Of a stretch of DNA of 64,000 bases, positions 45,401 to 58,862 are shown piece after piece. The translations under genes were made by a program, and so were the position numbers. Location: NCBI RefSeq assembly GCF_007655135.1, contig NC_045127.1:9557001-9621000 (forward strand). The letters are read 5' to 3'. Positions within the stretch are counted from its first letter, which is position 1, and each line of letters begins with the position of its first letter. The notes below the pieces were generated by a model, which saw only the letters and a program-made list of their open reading frames with translations, was not told where the DNA came from and searched no databases. The stretch is from Punica granatum (lineage: Eukaryota; Streptophyta; Magnoliopsida; Myrtales; Lythraceae).

Positions 45401-46485
45401 CTGAAGCAGTTTGTTGCTATTCTAAATAGAATGATTTTGCTTTTCCATTCAAATCTGAATAGGGACATCATCTTGATCTGAGGCTTGTTCGGAATCAGTG
45501 GCTCTTGATAGATCCGAAAATAGAATTTCTCATGTCAGAGGTAAATGAAGAAAAAACATCCGGAGATTTCAGAGAAATGGGACAGAGGTTGGCACAGGAA
45601 GTGATAGCTTTTCTCAAGAAGAAAATGGATAAAATCACAAGAACTGGAAGCTTAAGAAATATCAAGCTCAGTTTTGTCGGACACTCTATTGGGAATATCA
45701 TTATAAGAACTGCATTGGCAGGTATGCATCTCATTCCCTTGATGGCTAGTCCCTTTCTAATCATTTGAGTTTTGAATTGAAATTCATGCTTCAATCTGTG
45801 CAGAGGGCATCATGGAACCATATTTGAGATATCTCTATACGTACATTTCTATATCTGGGCCACACCTGGGGTATTTGTACAGTTCGAACTCATTATTTAA
45901 CTCTGGATTGTGGCTTTTGAAGAAGCTGAAGGGCACTCAGTGTATTCATCAACTTACTTTCACGGATGACCCTGATCTTCGAAATACGTTCTTTTACAAA
46001 CTCTGTAAGGTATGTTAGTTCAGGAAGCTTGTCCCCCTGCTCTCCCCTTAGTTCTCTCATTTATGCCATTGGGATTATTCAAGAGACAAAATTCTGAGGT
46101 AGGATTTGTTTTTTCCCCTTATTTTCAGCACAAGACATTGGAGAACTTCAGGAATATTGTCCTTCTATCCTCACCACAGGTATTGGTTTTTCTCAAAGGC
46201 TTATAGTCGAGATTGACTGTCTCATGATTGTACTCGCATCACCTGAACAATGGCTTTGCTGGAATTTTCATCGAGATACTGTAGGATGCAGCATATTCTG
46301 AGCTTTCTCAGGTGGTTGCATAGCAACGATATGGTTTAGACATTTCTAATTGCTCTTCTTGCTGTAACATGAAAAGAAGACTTCCCATTAGCAGCGTGCT
46401 TGGAATTTAGTAATATTAATTAATTATGGATACGTTTTTATATTTGAAAGATCTGATTTACGACTTCAATGAAAGAAATAAGTAG

Positions 46486-46523
<38 letters not shown>

Positions 46524-47263
46524 CAACACACACCTTAAGGGCATGCTATTTCCTTTTTGTATGTTTCGAACAGGAAAGTGAGAATCCCACAGAATTATAT
46601 TTATATGAATTGGTCAGTTGGTCGTCAATGTCATTTTGGGGGTATCTCATTATGCATCTGGTATCATTTATTTGCAGAGAAGAAATCCATTTCGCCTCAT
46701 TTGAATTCAGTTCAATGAAATGTCAATTTACCAACCTGTGTTATAACATATGAATTGAAACTGAGTTGTGGAATGTTTTCTCGAACGTAGAAGATGCCAT
46801 TTAGGAAGCAAATTGTGGATATTGTTGAGTTCTGTTTTCATGGCAAATTGTGTCTACTTAGTCCAATTTTAATTGCAATGCGATTCTTTTCATTTACAGC
46901 TCCTGTCAGAAATAATGGTAGATTTAACATGAGACTTTGTGCTGTAATGATGAGCAATCCCATTTGTCGCAGGATGGGTACGTTCCTTATCATTCTGCCC
47001 GGATAGAATTCTGCCCAGCATCTGCAACTGATCACTCCAAGAAGGGCAAAGTCTTTCTGGAGATGCTGAACGATTGCTTGGACCAGATACGGGCCCAGTC
47101 CTCTGAGCATCGTGTCTTCATGCGCTGCGACGTCAACTTCGATTCATCATTGCACGGAAGGAACCTCAACACCTTCATCGGGCGTGCTGCACACATCGAG
47201 TTCCTGGAGTCCGACATCTTCGCGAGGTTCATTATGTGGTCATTCCCGGAACTGTTCCGGTAG
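39435..47263 (+). CDS. Putative serine esterase, FAM135/DUF676 family
   Basis: Coding exons: 39435-39610, 39723-39808, 40838-40992, 41603-41667, 41816-42010, 42143-42191, 43119-43358, 43462-43595, 44349-44526, 44634-44693, 44773-45027, 45463-45721, 45804-46009, 46129-46179, 46973-47263; 2400 nt, 799 aa, frame kept throughout. It matches the plant ZW18/At1g09980-type esterases (about 800 aa). N-terminal half: the FAM135 domain (VHRFHNLDLFQQGWYQLKI, QPFRIKYARQD, HEFRIPPKALLGLHSYCP). C-terminal half: an alpha/beta hydrolase with VVVFVHGFQGHHLDLRL (about 524-538), nucleophile motif GHSIGN with Ser606, likely acid Asp704 (SPQDGYVP) and His777 (GRAAHIEF). Natural substrate unknown; lipid or ester hydrolysis is inferred from the fold. 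The donor after exon 7 (GAG|GTCCCT) is weak and read-through would stop at 43379. The start is the first ATG giving the conserved FGWFIGLN N-terminus. Confidence 0.93.
43650..44270 (-). mobile_element. Helitron-like insertion in esterase intron 8
   Basis: On the - strand, CACCATGCGTAGCGCAGGTG folds into a hairpin (CACC..TGCG / CGCA..GGTG) and is followed by CAAGAT and CTAGT, a Helitron-type 3' end at about 43653. Intron 43596-44348 is longer than most others in the gene and contains AT-rich and GAGA-rich DNA unlike neighbouring introns. The 5' TC end is not identified, so the right border is approximate. Confidence 0.45.
46486..46521 (+). repeat. Poly-C run of 36 bases in esterase intron 14
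   Basis: Thirty-six uninterrupted C residues, followed by AACAACACACACC. It lies in the last intron (46180-46972). The open frame that reads it as polyproline is not coding. Confidence 0.95.
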
Positions 47264-47690
47264 GGGGAAATTGCTTGGATGTATGCGACTATTTTTTTTA
47301 TTTCGCTTGCTCGCTCGCTGGGCCTGTCTTTGGTCCACTGCCAGTTGCTCCCGGAACCGTGTCACAGAATAGCCTCAGATGCTGGATGCACACACTGCCT
47401 CAGAGATTGGCTCGCTGTAAAATTACTACAGGATGGTGCTCGGTGATAGCTTAGTTATCTCCAAGATATAGCTTTAGTTATCTCCAAGATAGCTGTCCCT
47501 GAATAGGTTTTTGGGGTAGAATTGTTGTACTTTGCATGCTGTGTATATAACTTAGGAAATTGCTCTTTGTAGCGATAATTATAAAATAATACACATCTAT
47601 CTGCCTCTTGAAGATTATCAGTTGGGGTCATCCTCTATTGCTCTTCAAGTTAATGCATTTTCTGTTTCTACCTTCTTCCATTTACAGTAA
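47264..47690 (+). other. Likely 3' UTR of the esterase gene
   Basis: A non-coding stretch after TAG 47261-47263. A duplicated TAGTTATCTCCAAGATA phrase occurs at about 47450-47490, and AT-rich ATAAAATAATAC at about 47580 could serve as a poly(A) signal region. Confidence 0.4.
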
Positions 47691-47919
47691 TATCAGAAAA
47701 CTGAAAGGTTAAAATTACAATTGGAACGCCTTTTTTTTTTTGGCCTTTCTTTATATACAGAAATGTAACAATTTTTTTCTTGCGTAGGAATGGATTTTTA
47801 CAGGTGCATTTAGTCTATTTCCAAGAAGTAATCGAAGCGAAAGCCTCGACTATCGTTTAAGATCTTTTCAAGGAGGGAAGGAACAGAAAGGAACGGGTTG
47901 CATCCTTGCTATCAAATGT

Positions 47920-48125
47920 TGGTTTTAAAATTGAAAAATTGGTTTGATTTTAATTGATTTATAATGATTATTTATTGTATTATAAAAAAAGTATGAAAAA
48001 ATAATAAATAATTAAGAGAAATAATGATTGTTTTATTAATTATGAAAAAAATAATAAATAGTTAAAAAAATTTAATATTAAAAATTAAAAAATAATAATT
48101 TACTGTTCAATCAAACAGGCCCAAG
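47920..48125. mobile_element. Probable Tourist-like MITE between convergent genes
   Basis: GTTGGTTTTAAAATTG at the left and the reverse complement of the right end, GGGCCTGTTTGATTGAACAG, resemble the inverted GTTTGG-type ends of the other MITEs here; the interior is AT-rich repeats of AATAATAAATAATTAAGA type. It lies between the 3' ends of the esterase and tubulin genes. Confidence 0.45.
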
Positions 48126-48359
48126 TATTGCTGGACATTGACAGGACGGGGTGGAGGAGCAATTTACTTGGGCAAGACTTTATAATAGCAGTAATATCAT
48201 CGAGATAGTAATAGGAGGTTCACATAACAGAAGTGCTTTAGAATAAGCACAAACATCCATAGTCTCGGGAGATATGTCCAAAACAACAACATCAGAAGAA
48301 ACTAAGACAGACCATAACGGTAGACTCGGAGAAATACAAACACAGATTCAATGACTGCA

Positions 48360-50508
<2,149 letters not shown>

Positions 50509-50567
50509 TTATTAAGACGCCTTCAGGAAATGCGATGAGGGTGCGGATCAGGCGAAACCAGAGGCTC

Positions 50568-50580
50568 TGTATATATAGCC
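50568..50580 (-). promoter_or_regulatory. TATA box of the alpha-tubulin gene
   Basis: GGCTATATATACAG on the - strand lies about 140 bp upstream of the start codon, giving a predicted transcription start near 50540 and a 5' UTR of about 100 nt. Confidence 0.7.
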
Positions 50581-50667
50581 AGGAGAAGAGGCCAGTTGTT
50601 CTTTTTTTTTTTTTTTTTTTTAAGGGCTCCCCAAAAAAAAATTAATAATTTATCTGGTGGATTTAAT

Positions 50668-50752
50668 TAACCACGGTTAGTATGCCAGAGAAGAGAGGAG
50701 AGAGAGAGAGAGGTGGAGCCGGCCGGTTGTAGTTTAACTTAACCGTGGTTAG
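50668..50752. promoter_or_regulatory. Paired 13-bp near-palindromes upstream of alpha-tubulin
   Basis: TAACCACGGTTAG (50668-50680) and TAACCGTGGTTAG (50740-50752) lie 72 bp apart and about 90-170 bp upstream of the TATA box. Their 12-bp cores are reverse complements of each other, and each core is a near palindrome (TAACC-NN-GGTTA). This suggests a dimeric or MYB-like binding site, but no factor is assigned. Confidence 0.45.
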
Positions 50753-50979
50753 TTGCCCGCCCAAATTTTGATTTTTTGAGTGCGGAGATAGAAAGGGGCT
50801 CGGGTTCGGTATCTATTTACGAGTTCACCATTGTTCCTTCCGTCCCGACTAACGGTCAGGATGAACGGATCAATCTTCGGGGGGGGCAGTATCGTCATTC
50901 CGTACTCATTTTGAATTTACGAGTGCTGCGGAAGGGAAGTTGGGCAATCATCATGGAGCGGTTTCCACGTTTTAATCAA

Positions 50980-51020
50980 AGTGGGCCCAGCCTGACGTGG
51001 GAAGACCTCCCCAGGGCCCA
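50980..51020 (+). promoter_or_regulatory. Site II motif cluster
   Basis: TGGGCCCA (50982-50989), GACGTGG (50994-51000) and GGGCCCAGCCCA (51014-51025) form a promoter-like cluster about 450 bp from the tubulin start site. It could serve tubulin or a divergent + strand transcript; a small ATG frame at 51152-51226 follows but is not recognisable as a gene. Confidence 0.35.
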
Positions 51021-51029
51021 GCCCAAAGC

Positions 51030-54000
51030 TGGACAAAGCAAAAAATCAAAATCATTGTCGGAGACAACCGATTCTTTCATCTTTTTCCTAGTTTTCATCA
51101 ATTGTTATTTTCCTTTTCCAATTTCTTCATTCGAAGTATTATTCCGCTGAGATGACGAGCCGCAGCTTGAGAAACGCTTTGCTTGTTTCGCCTGTTGGGT
51201 TCACTGCCGAGTGCCGAAACTACTGACCGATAAATTATTTGTGCATCAAATTCGACTCTCGCCCTTGCTCGATGTGCAAGTGCATCACGAGCCGAATTAA
51301 TATTAAACCAGTGGGAGGTTAGGCTGAGTCAATAGGGAAGGCAATGAAGGGGGCCCACAGTTCTCAAAATCTACTGCCATTTGTTGTCCAAAAGAACAAG
51401 CAATGCAATTGGATGGTCTGCAGAAAGAAAATACGGTCGTATGGCTCTTGCGGGCATCTTTACGTTTGGAGCCTTCATTAGGACTCTGATTCACTTATCG
51501 CTAAGGATCAACAAAAGTATGATCAAGGCCAATATCGAGTCATGACAATGCAGTTTGAAGGAAAAAAAAAAAGGCGAGGTTCATGATCGTAAGCCATGGA
51601 GGAACTCTCCATCTTGAAACTCATGCAAGAATACAGAAAGACCGGGACCATTTTCGGGGAACCAAACAGCTTGCTGAAAACAACTGAGGACGAGTAAGCT
51701 GTGCGGAAATTGAAAGATGACAGGTACTGACCCAACTCCCTCATTTATCCTGGCTCCCCGATCTGAGGCCGAGCTTCTCCTTTTCCCGTGAAATATGCGA
51801 GGTTGAAGCTTGGAATTGACTCCATATTTGATATGGAAGGAAAAAGCTACATAATAAGCAATGACTTTGATATGGAGACCAATTGACCATAAAGAGCAAA
51901 GGAGTCTTTTACTAGTTATCTATCGAACTAATAAACGTACTGCTGTAGCATGTTAGGGCTGCTCGGCTTTAAAGACTGCATACAACCCTGTATTAATGTG
52001 CATACCAAGGAACAGCAGCAACACGATAATGTCTGCAAGCATAATAGCATCTGCAATCTCAACGATAAGAAAAAAAGGGGAATATACAAAGAACGGAATA
52101 GATCGTCTTTCACAGGAAAATGGTAACATCCAAAAGATGAAACAGAGTCTGATTGCAGGGATAGGAGAAAGTGTCCCGTTTCCAGCATTGATTTGCTTTG
52201 GATGTGAATCGGAGAATTTTCTCTTTGATCGTTGTTTCCTTTCAAACTCCAATAATAATTTGGAAATCGAATCCAAATGGGTTATTTCTGTCATCAGAAT
52301 GGAAGACGGCAATGCAGTGATTCCATTAGTCAAGAGCGGAAAACTGTTTGAGACAATTTTCCAAGGTAAGAATAATCAAATCTGATTATCCAAAGTTCTG
52401 CCATTGGTCATCCATTTCGATAGATAATACAAGTGCCTGATGCACAAAGTAAATCAAGAAATCAAAGGATAATGGCATCAGCTCTGGCACAGAGACAGGC
52501 AGACAAATAAAGTCGGGAAAGGACAAGGCAACATCAAAGAATAATGGATCAATAGTTCAACTTTTGATCAATATAGTGGCCTCAATTCTAATAGGGATAG
52601 GTCAAGAAGATCTTTAGCCCCCTAGCCATGACAACAGTGAAGCCTATGAATCTATCCCAATAAGTGAGAAGAAAGACCAGAATAGCTCGGTTTCGCCGCA
52701 TCTGTTAGACTTGCAGATCATTTAAACAAGGAGTCACCCAGTAATGGAACACTTTCGATGAAGGCCATAAAAAAGAGGCCATTGCCTGCTACAGAATCAA
52801 GGTGAGATTCAAATCAGCTTGTCTTTTCAAAATGTTCAAACATCTAGGAAATCACTAACATCTTGACATGGAAACTTGATACGGCTTTGAGCTGGGCAAC
52901 CTTCGGGTCAAAATTTCAAAGGAAATGGTAAGTAATGCAGCAACTGAAGAACTAGCTATGGCGATTAGAAAACATTTTTATGGGAATTAAGGATCCGATG
53001 AGAAACTTCAAGGACAACCGCTGCCAGCATCCACTGAAAAGTCTTAAGATAGCCAGATCCTACCTAAGTTCACACACCGATTATGTAAAAAAAGAGGACT
53101 CAGGTGAATAAGATCTTGCCTTTGTAGATTTCCAAAAGTCATCACCAACACAATGACATCTAACTGGGCATTCTATGTGATGACCGTTATACAAGTATCA
53201 TCTATGGAATTCTTAGAAACTAGAAATGGTAAATTTCAGGATTATTGAATGGGAATACCTTTATGATTGAAGATTTTAATTGCATAACCGCACATTAACC
53301 TAATTTGTTTCCAAAATTAGACAAGGCAATCAAAGTTCACAATGCCACATGGTCAAGCAGCAATACAATCACAAAACTTTACCTTAAGACATGTCAGCAA
53401 ATCTGCATGAACCGTAACGAATAACAGTCTCTTGTAAATACGTGGCAGCAGCAGTCTACTAGATGCATGTAATGCATATCATTCTCATATGTTATCTGTG
53501 TCTGATAAAGTTTCAGTTACTCATAACTCATTTAATCAAGTGCACAAAGTTCATGCATGATCTAAATCTGATATAGTTTCCAGTACTCATACCTCATTGA
53601 CAAAAGCAACATGTTAGAGAACAGACCTGAACACCACATCACATACAACTGCCATTTGCTTTGACCTTTCCTGTCCTGAAGAAGGGAGAAACTTTCACCC
53701 TCCACGTGACCTTGACATTAATCTCCATAAAACAGTGTTAAATGCAGGCAATTCCATTTAGATCCGGCCAGGAAGACACAGCTCAACAGCAAAGCAACAT
53801 TGCCATCTCAAAGCAGAAACAGGAAACATGATAACGAATGTAACTTCTTTGAGTTCGAAACCTTGCATGTACACCCACCAAATTATCCACATACTAAAGA
53901 CTTCTTTCCTTGATCAAGATTAGCAACTGCATTAAATGAGAGTCCCTACACGATCAAAACTCCAATGACGACACTTAATTAAGGTATAAATGAACCCGAA

Positions 54001-54330
54001 TTGCAGATTCCTCCACAAACCAAACCATATCATGAAACTCCACCTGCAATCCTAAGTCAATGTCGAGCAACCAAACACATTCAGGTTTCCTTTCTTTGCA
54101 CATCTTTTAGGTTCAGCTGCAACCCAGAAAATCAAATGGTTTTCCTTCTCATCGCTTTACCGGCACGGACGAAACGCCGAAAAGTTAATGTAAGAAACTC
54201 TGAAAAGAAAAGTACCTATTCATTGATAAATCTATCCAATGAAATCAATGTTCCGGGGGGAAAAAAAACAAAAAAGGAGACATGTTCGGAGCATACAAGG
54301 TCGCCACAGAAGAGAAGCTAAAAAGTTAAA
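51030..54330. other. Region without a supported gene
   Basis: The base composition is less AT-rich than the transposon regions, and the sequence looks like introns or UTR. Short open frames occur on both strands; the - strand frame ending at 51953 includes a hydrophobic segment (DIIVLLLFLGMHINTGLY) that could be part of a membrane protein exon, but no partner exon or family could be identified. A transcript map would be needed to settle it. Confidence 0.35.
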
Positions 54331-54663
54331 AGACCCTAAAACCCACGAACTAAGCACCTCCAAAAATAGATACATTTGATACTGTAAACGCCATACCCAA
54401 AATGCCTCCTACTGTTGACGGGTTGTATCCTCCTGGTCATCATCCTTTTGAGAATCTCTAGTATATACAACAGCAGCAGCAAAAGGGGGGAAGATGAAGA
54501 AGAAGAGAAAAAAGAAGCTAAGAAGGTGAAACCCACCGAGAATGAGGAAGGTAAGAGAGGGAGAAGAGGGGGGGTGAAATTTGTACACGAGATTATGCCT
54601 GGCTCCATCCTGTCTGCCCACAAAGAAAAACGAGCTACATTGTCGGCGACGAGCTCCTCCGAT

Positions 54664-54978
54664 TTACAAGACCGAGCTCAGGGGGGCTCTTGCTTCTTCC
54701 CCCATGAGAAAAAACTGCGCCCGCCACAACTCTCGCCCTGCGGAAGCGGCGGCGCCTGTCGGCTTCTCCCGGGCAGGGGTTTCTCGATTTGCGGGGTCCA
54801 CGAGCTCCATTGGTGAAGGGGGAGGAAGTCTGCTCACTGATGCTGCATTTGGGTGGAATGGGAGCGTCGGGGTGGAAGCTGCATTGGGGGATTTGGGGGA
54901 GGAGGTGGAGGAGGAGGAGGGGAAGAAGAAGGAGGAAGCCATTTTCGTCTGTTCATGTGCCGTTTCGTCCATATTCAT
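54664..54978 (-). CDS. Uncertain small protein, Ser/Pro-rich N-terminus
   Basis: An open frame of 104 codons (or 92 from the second Met at 54942, MASSFFFPSSSS) on the - strand in a locally GC-rich stretch. The N-terminus is Ser/Pro-rich and could be a transit peptide; the middle has PMELVDPANRETPAREKPTG; the end is LWRAQFFLMGEEARAPL. I do not recognise a family. A compact GC-rich ORF surrounded by AT-rich DNA is compatible with a real first exon or single-exon gene, but overlapping + strand frames are equally open, so coding is unproven. No good splice donor follows the frame. Confidence 0.3.
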   Translation of the reverse strand: MNMDETAHEQTKMASSFFFPSSSSTSSPKSPNAASTPTLPFHPNAASVSRLPPPSPMELVDPANRETPAREKPTGAAASAGRELWRAQFFLMGEEARAPLSSVL

Positions 54979-55039
54979 TGCGTCGTTTGCCCGGTTGCCC
55001 GGGTGGAAGGCATCGGTGCCATTGGGTTAGGCTAAAAAA

Positions 55040-56579
55040 GGGTTTATTATTGCACTCATCAATGATGACGATGATGATATATTAGTACTTCCCCCCATGT
55101 TATTTATTTTCTTGTAACAAACCTCCTTGGTCGACCATTTTTTTTCCCATCTTTTCATCTCGATGATATCTCGCGTGCCCCGAAGTCGGCCCGAAGTTAG
55201 AGTAACGGTATACATTAAGCGGATTTTATTAATTAGTGAAACTCGACGTTCCTGACTATTTTTCTCCGAGAATTCCTAACTGGACGAGAAGTCTGTTGCA
55301 GTGTAGAACATACAATCTAATTCGGAACACTACTAACGAGGGTAACGAGGGTAAAATAAAGTTGTTTTAGTTGTTTTGCCTACAATGTAACCAATTTCAT
55401 ATTATTCATTTACAAAAATAATTACAGAAAGTACGATTTACGTATCAATTGAAAAGATTCACCACTCTTATTGGTTTAGATCGATTATTATTGGTTTTGG
55501 CTGTTGGATCATATAATCTACCACCGTATATGATAAATCATACTTGCATGTCTACTCACTCCCCTCCTCGATATCACATACTCTTATAGAATTAATGATT
55601 AGTTGATTGAATTATGCTTTGTATTAAGAAATTTGGTTTATATGCGATTACTTTCTATTGTGTTCGATCATTTGCTTATTAAGAAATTTGGATGTTAATG
55701 TAGCTTCTCTTCTTGAATTACCTCTTCACCCCAAAAAATAGAAAACCGTAGCTTCTTTTCTTATCTATATTAAGCCTAATCTTAAGGTTGAACCAGTGGT
55801 TCGAGATGGATCATTGACGTTGAGATTTGGTATAACTTAACATTTTTTGAAATTTAGGTTTTTTATCTGTGTCTGGAAAAAAAATTCCAAAAGTGGCATG
55901 CTCTAGATGCAGATATTGCTGCTGAACTTTTTTCCCACATATAATTTGGACCTTAGCCACTTTTTTGTAAAATTTTCTCATTGAAAATAAATGCGTAAGA
56001 AGGGTACGAGAACATCAAAAATACCATTTGGGGATACCAAATTTTGAGACCAGACTGGGGCATTCTATGATCTGATCATTTGTCGGTATAGGATTAATTG
56101 GTTTGAATTTGGATAACAGCTATTAATGATGACAAAATCTTGAATGATCTTACTTTATGATGATGTGGTGAATAAGAATCCACAAAATCAATTTAATTAA
56201 AATAATTACAATTATAGTATTACTTAAGTAGTTAAAATTCTTTCTCGTGTTTATTGCAATTTAACCAGTAACTTACTCCGTGCATTGCACCAACATTAGC
56301 ATAATATTGTTGATGTTGTTGTATTTATGAACTTTATAATAATAATAAAAAATGAAATACATAATCTTCATGCGTATATCCAATAAATAAATAGATTATA
56401 AAATTTGTAAACAACATTATGAATGTAAATTTGAAAGAAATATATTGGTAGATATTAATGGAGAGACTCAAAGGGACGATTGACTACGATTGAGGGTTTG
56501 CCTAGGATGCCTCATTTTATGAAAGGGAGAATTCTGATGTAGGATTACCAAAGAATTTCTCATTAATTAATGACTTATA

Positions 56580-56611
<32 letters not shown>

Positions 56612-56880
56612 TCTGAATTGGATATTCAATGACCCACAATTAATAGTTACTTTTTTGGGCGAAATAATTAATAGTTACTTAGAAAGATCATAGGAACTCA
56701 TATCGTGAAAGTTATCATTTTTCTTTATTTTGCCAAAAAGTGTCGTGAATGTTTTATTACATTATCCTGATACTAAATTTTCAATGCATGTCGGCCTTTT
56801 TATAATTTATATTAAATCTCCGTCGTACATAAGCATTGTTAACTCTTGGCTTTAATGGTGTCAGTTTTAATAACCACATA
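55040..56880. other. AT-rich intergenic DNA
   Basis: No gene is supported. A Helitron-like 3' end lies at about 56262-56300 (- strand: GGTGCAATGCACGGAGTAAG followed by TTACTGGT). An (AT)n tract is at 56586-56612. Confidence 0.45.
56262..56300 (-). mobile_element. Possible Helitron-type 3' terminus
   Basis: Reverse complement GTGCAATGCAC forms a short hairpin and is followed about 11 nt later by CTGGT then T, fitting CTRR-T. Confidence 0.35.
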
Positions 56881-56882
56881 AA

Positions 56883-57708
56883 AATCTATATATAACATGT
56901 AACAGCGAAACAAAAAAGCATATTCAACAAGACTGTGTTATGTGTCATTCCATAATTAATAAATGGTGCTATGTCTCAAGCTCTTAACTCTATATTGCAT
57001 AACAAGTTTCAAACTCTCTGTTCCCCCATTTCACCCAAAGAAAAATAAACAATTAATTAAGAACTTTGCTATCACAATAAAAAAAATTAATTAAAAACTT
57101 CTCACTAGAATGGTGAATCGTTTCGCAGTCATACATTTATCCTCCTTCCTATCCATCTAACTTTTCAAATTCAAAAGATCCTAATTAATATTTACTTCAA
57201 AATCCCAAAAGTCCTAAATATATTACTAATTGAGAAGTGAGCCGACCCAACTCGAATATAGATTGCTCATTGAACTTTCAATATTAAGTGGTGGACACTT
57301 GAAAAAAAAATGGAGCGTTCTTACCAAAAAATCTAGGGTGGATCATTGTTATAAAAAAATAACAACAATATTTAGTTTCAGGTTCCTAAATTCTGATATG
57401 TACTATGATATATTTGATCATAAGAAATAGTCCATGGTTCTATTTTATCGAGTGAAATGGATGAAGTAATGAGATGTTTGATGGCACTTTCAATTCTCAG
57501 GTTTCATTTGTGATTTATTATGATCATTCAACTCTATGTTTTATCTTTACTATTTGCTAATATTTTATCTATATAAATATTATCAAAACAAAGAATATTA
57601 GATGCTATAAAATACTCATGTCACCAATTTAATCGCCAAACTTTTAAGTTAGTTTTATTTCTTTTTTTTTTGGCCAGAATCTATATATTATATAATAGTG
57701 AAACAAAA
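56883..57708 (+). repeat. Tandem duplication, left copy
   Basis: This is about 0.8 kb of AT-rich DNA that recurs at 58116-58862 in the same orientation. Shared phrases include CACCCAAAGAAAAATAAAC, TCCTAATTAATATT, CAACTCGAATATAGATT, GTGGTGGACACTTGAAAAAA and CCTAAATTCTGATATGTA. It has several small indels relative to the right copy. Confidence 0.85.
57694..57708 (+). repeat. LINE target site duplication, left
   Basis: AATAGTGAAACAAAA, repeated exactly at 58116-58130 on the other side of the LINE fragment. Confidence 0.85.
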
Positions 57709-58115
57709 TGATCCTCCAATACTATCATGGTTCCAGGTCTCGAATGAAGAAAAGCCACTTCAAGCGGAAGCTAAAGCAGCCCTCCTTGTGCTCTCCATTG
57801 CTGGAAAAAATGGATCGACAAAGATTTGGCTTTGAAGCGATGCCCTACAACTAGTGGACGCCATTTTGCGCCCTTGTAACTCTCCTTGGGAGATTAGAAG
57901 CATAATAGTTGATATTATCTCAGCTCTTAATTTCTTTTCTAGTTGGACATGTTCTTGGATTCCAAGGTCGGAAAATGTCCTTGCACACGACTTGAGCCAA
58001 TACGGCTCAAAGTCAAATTTTCCTTCGCTCTGTTATTTTCAAGGATATCCTGACCTTAGACATTCTGTAACCGACACTCTTCATTAATGAATTATTTTTT
58101 ACCTAGCAAAAAAAA
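57709..58115 (+). mobile_element. 5'-truncated LINE with RNase H domain remnant
   Basis: The frame from about 57738 reads EEKPLQAEAKAALLVLS, IAGKNGSTKIWL, stop, SDALQLVDAIL, PWEIRSIIVDI and SWTCSWIPRSENVLAHDLSQ, the conserved C-terminal RNase H-like domain (RVT_3) of plant LINE retrotransposons. One in-frame TGA at about 57833 breaks it. The 3' end TTTTACCTAGC plus an A-run (58108-58115) is a LINE-type poly(A) tail. It is flanked by the 15-bp duplication AATAGTGAAACAAAA. Only the last about 0.4 kb of the element was inserted, as expected for aborted target-primed reverse transcription. Confidence 0.88.
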
Positions 58116-58862
58116 AATAGTGAAACAAAAAGGCAGATTCAATAAGACCATGTCATGTGTCATCCCAGAATTAATAAAATGATACCATGTGTCAAGCTCT
58201 TAGCTATCTACTCCATAACCAGCTTCAAATTCTCCATTTCCCTATTTCACCCAAAGAAAAATAAACGATTAAAAACTTGCCATCGTAATAAAAAAATTAA
58301 TTAAGAACTTCTCATTGGAATGGTGAATTGATTCGCACTCACATATGCATTTTCCTTCCTATCTATCTAACTCTTTCAAATTCAAAAGATCCTAATTAAT
58401 ATTCACTTCAAATTCCAAAAAATCCTGAATTTATTACTAATTGAAAAGTGAGCCGATCCAACTCGAATATAGATTACTCATTGAACTTTCAATATCAGGT
58501 GGTGGACACTTGAAAAAAATGGAGTATTCTTACCAAAAAATCTAGGGCCGATCATTGTTATAAAACAAAACAACAATATGTAGTTTTAGGTTCCTAAATT
58601 CTGATATGTATTATGATATATTTGATCATAAGAAATAGTCCGTGGTTCTACTTTATGAGATTTTTTATTGCACTTTCAATTCTAAGGTTTCATTTATTGA
58701 TTTATTATGATCATTCAACTCCGTGTTCTATCGTTACTATTGCTAATATTTTATCTATATAAATATTATCATTACAAAGAACATTACATGCTAGAAAATA
58801 CTCATGCCACCCATTTGATACCCAAACTTTTAAGTTAGTTTTATTTCCTTTTTGCCAGAATT
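58116..58862 (+). repeat. Tandem duplication, right copy
   Basis: Second copy of the 56883-57708 unit. Its first 15 bases are also the right-hand LINE target duplication, showing the LINE landed at the junction of two existing tandem copies. Confidence 0.85.

Noticed and set aside
46469..46753. Frame starting with polyproline
   Set aside because: The prolines are the poly-C run within an intron of the esterase gene.
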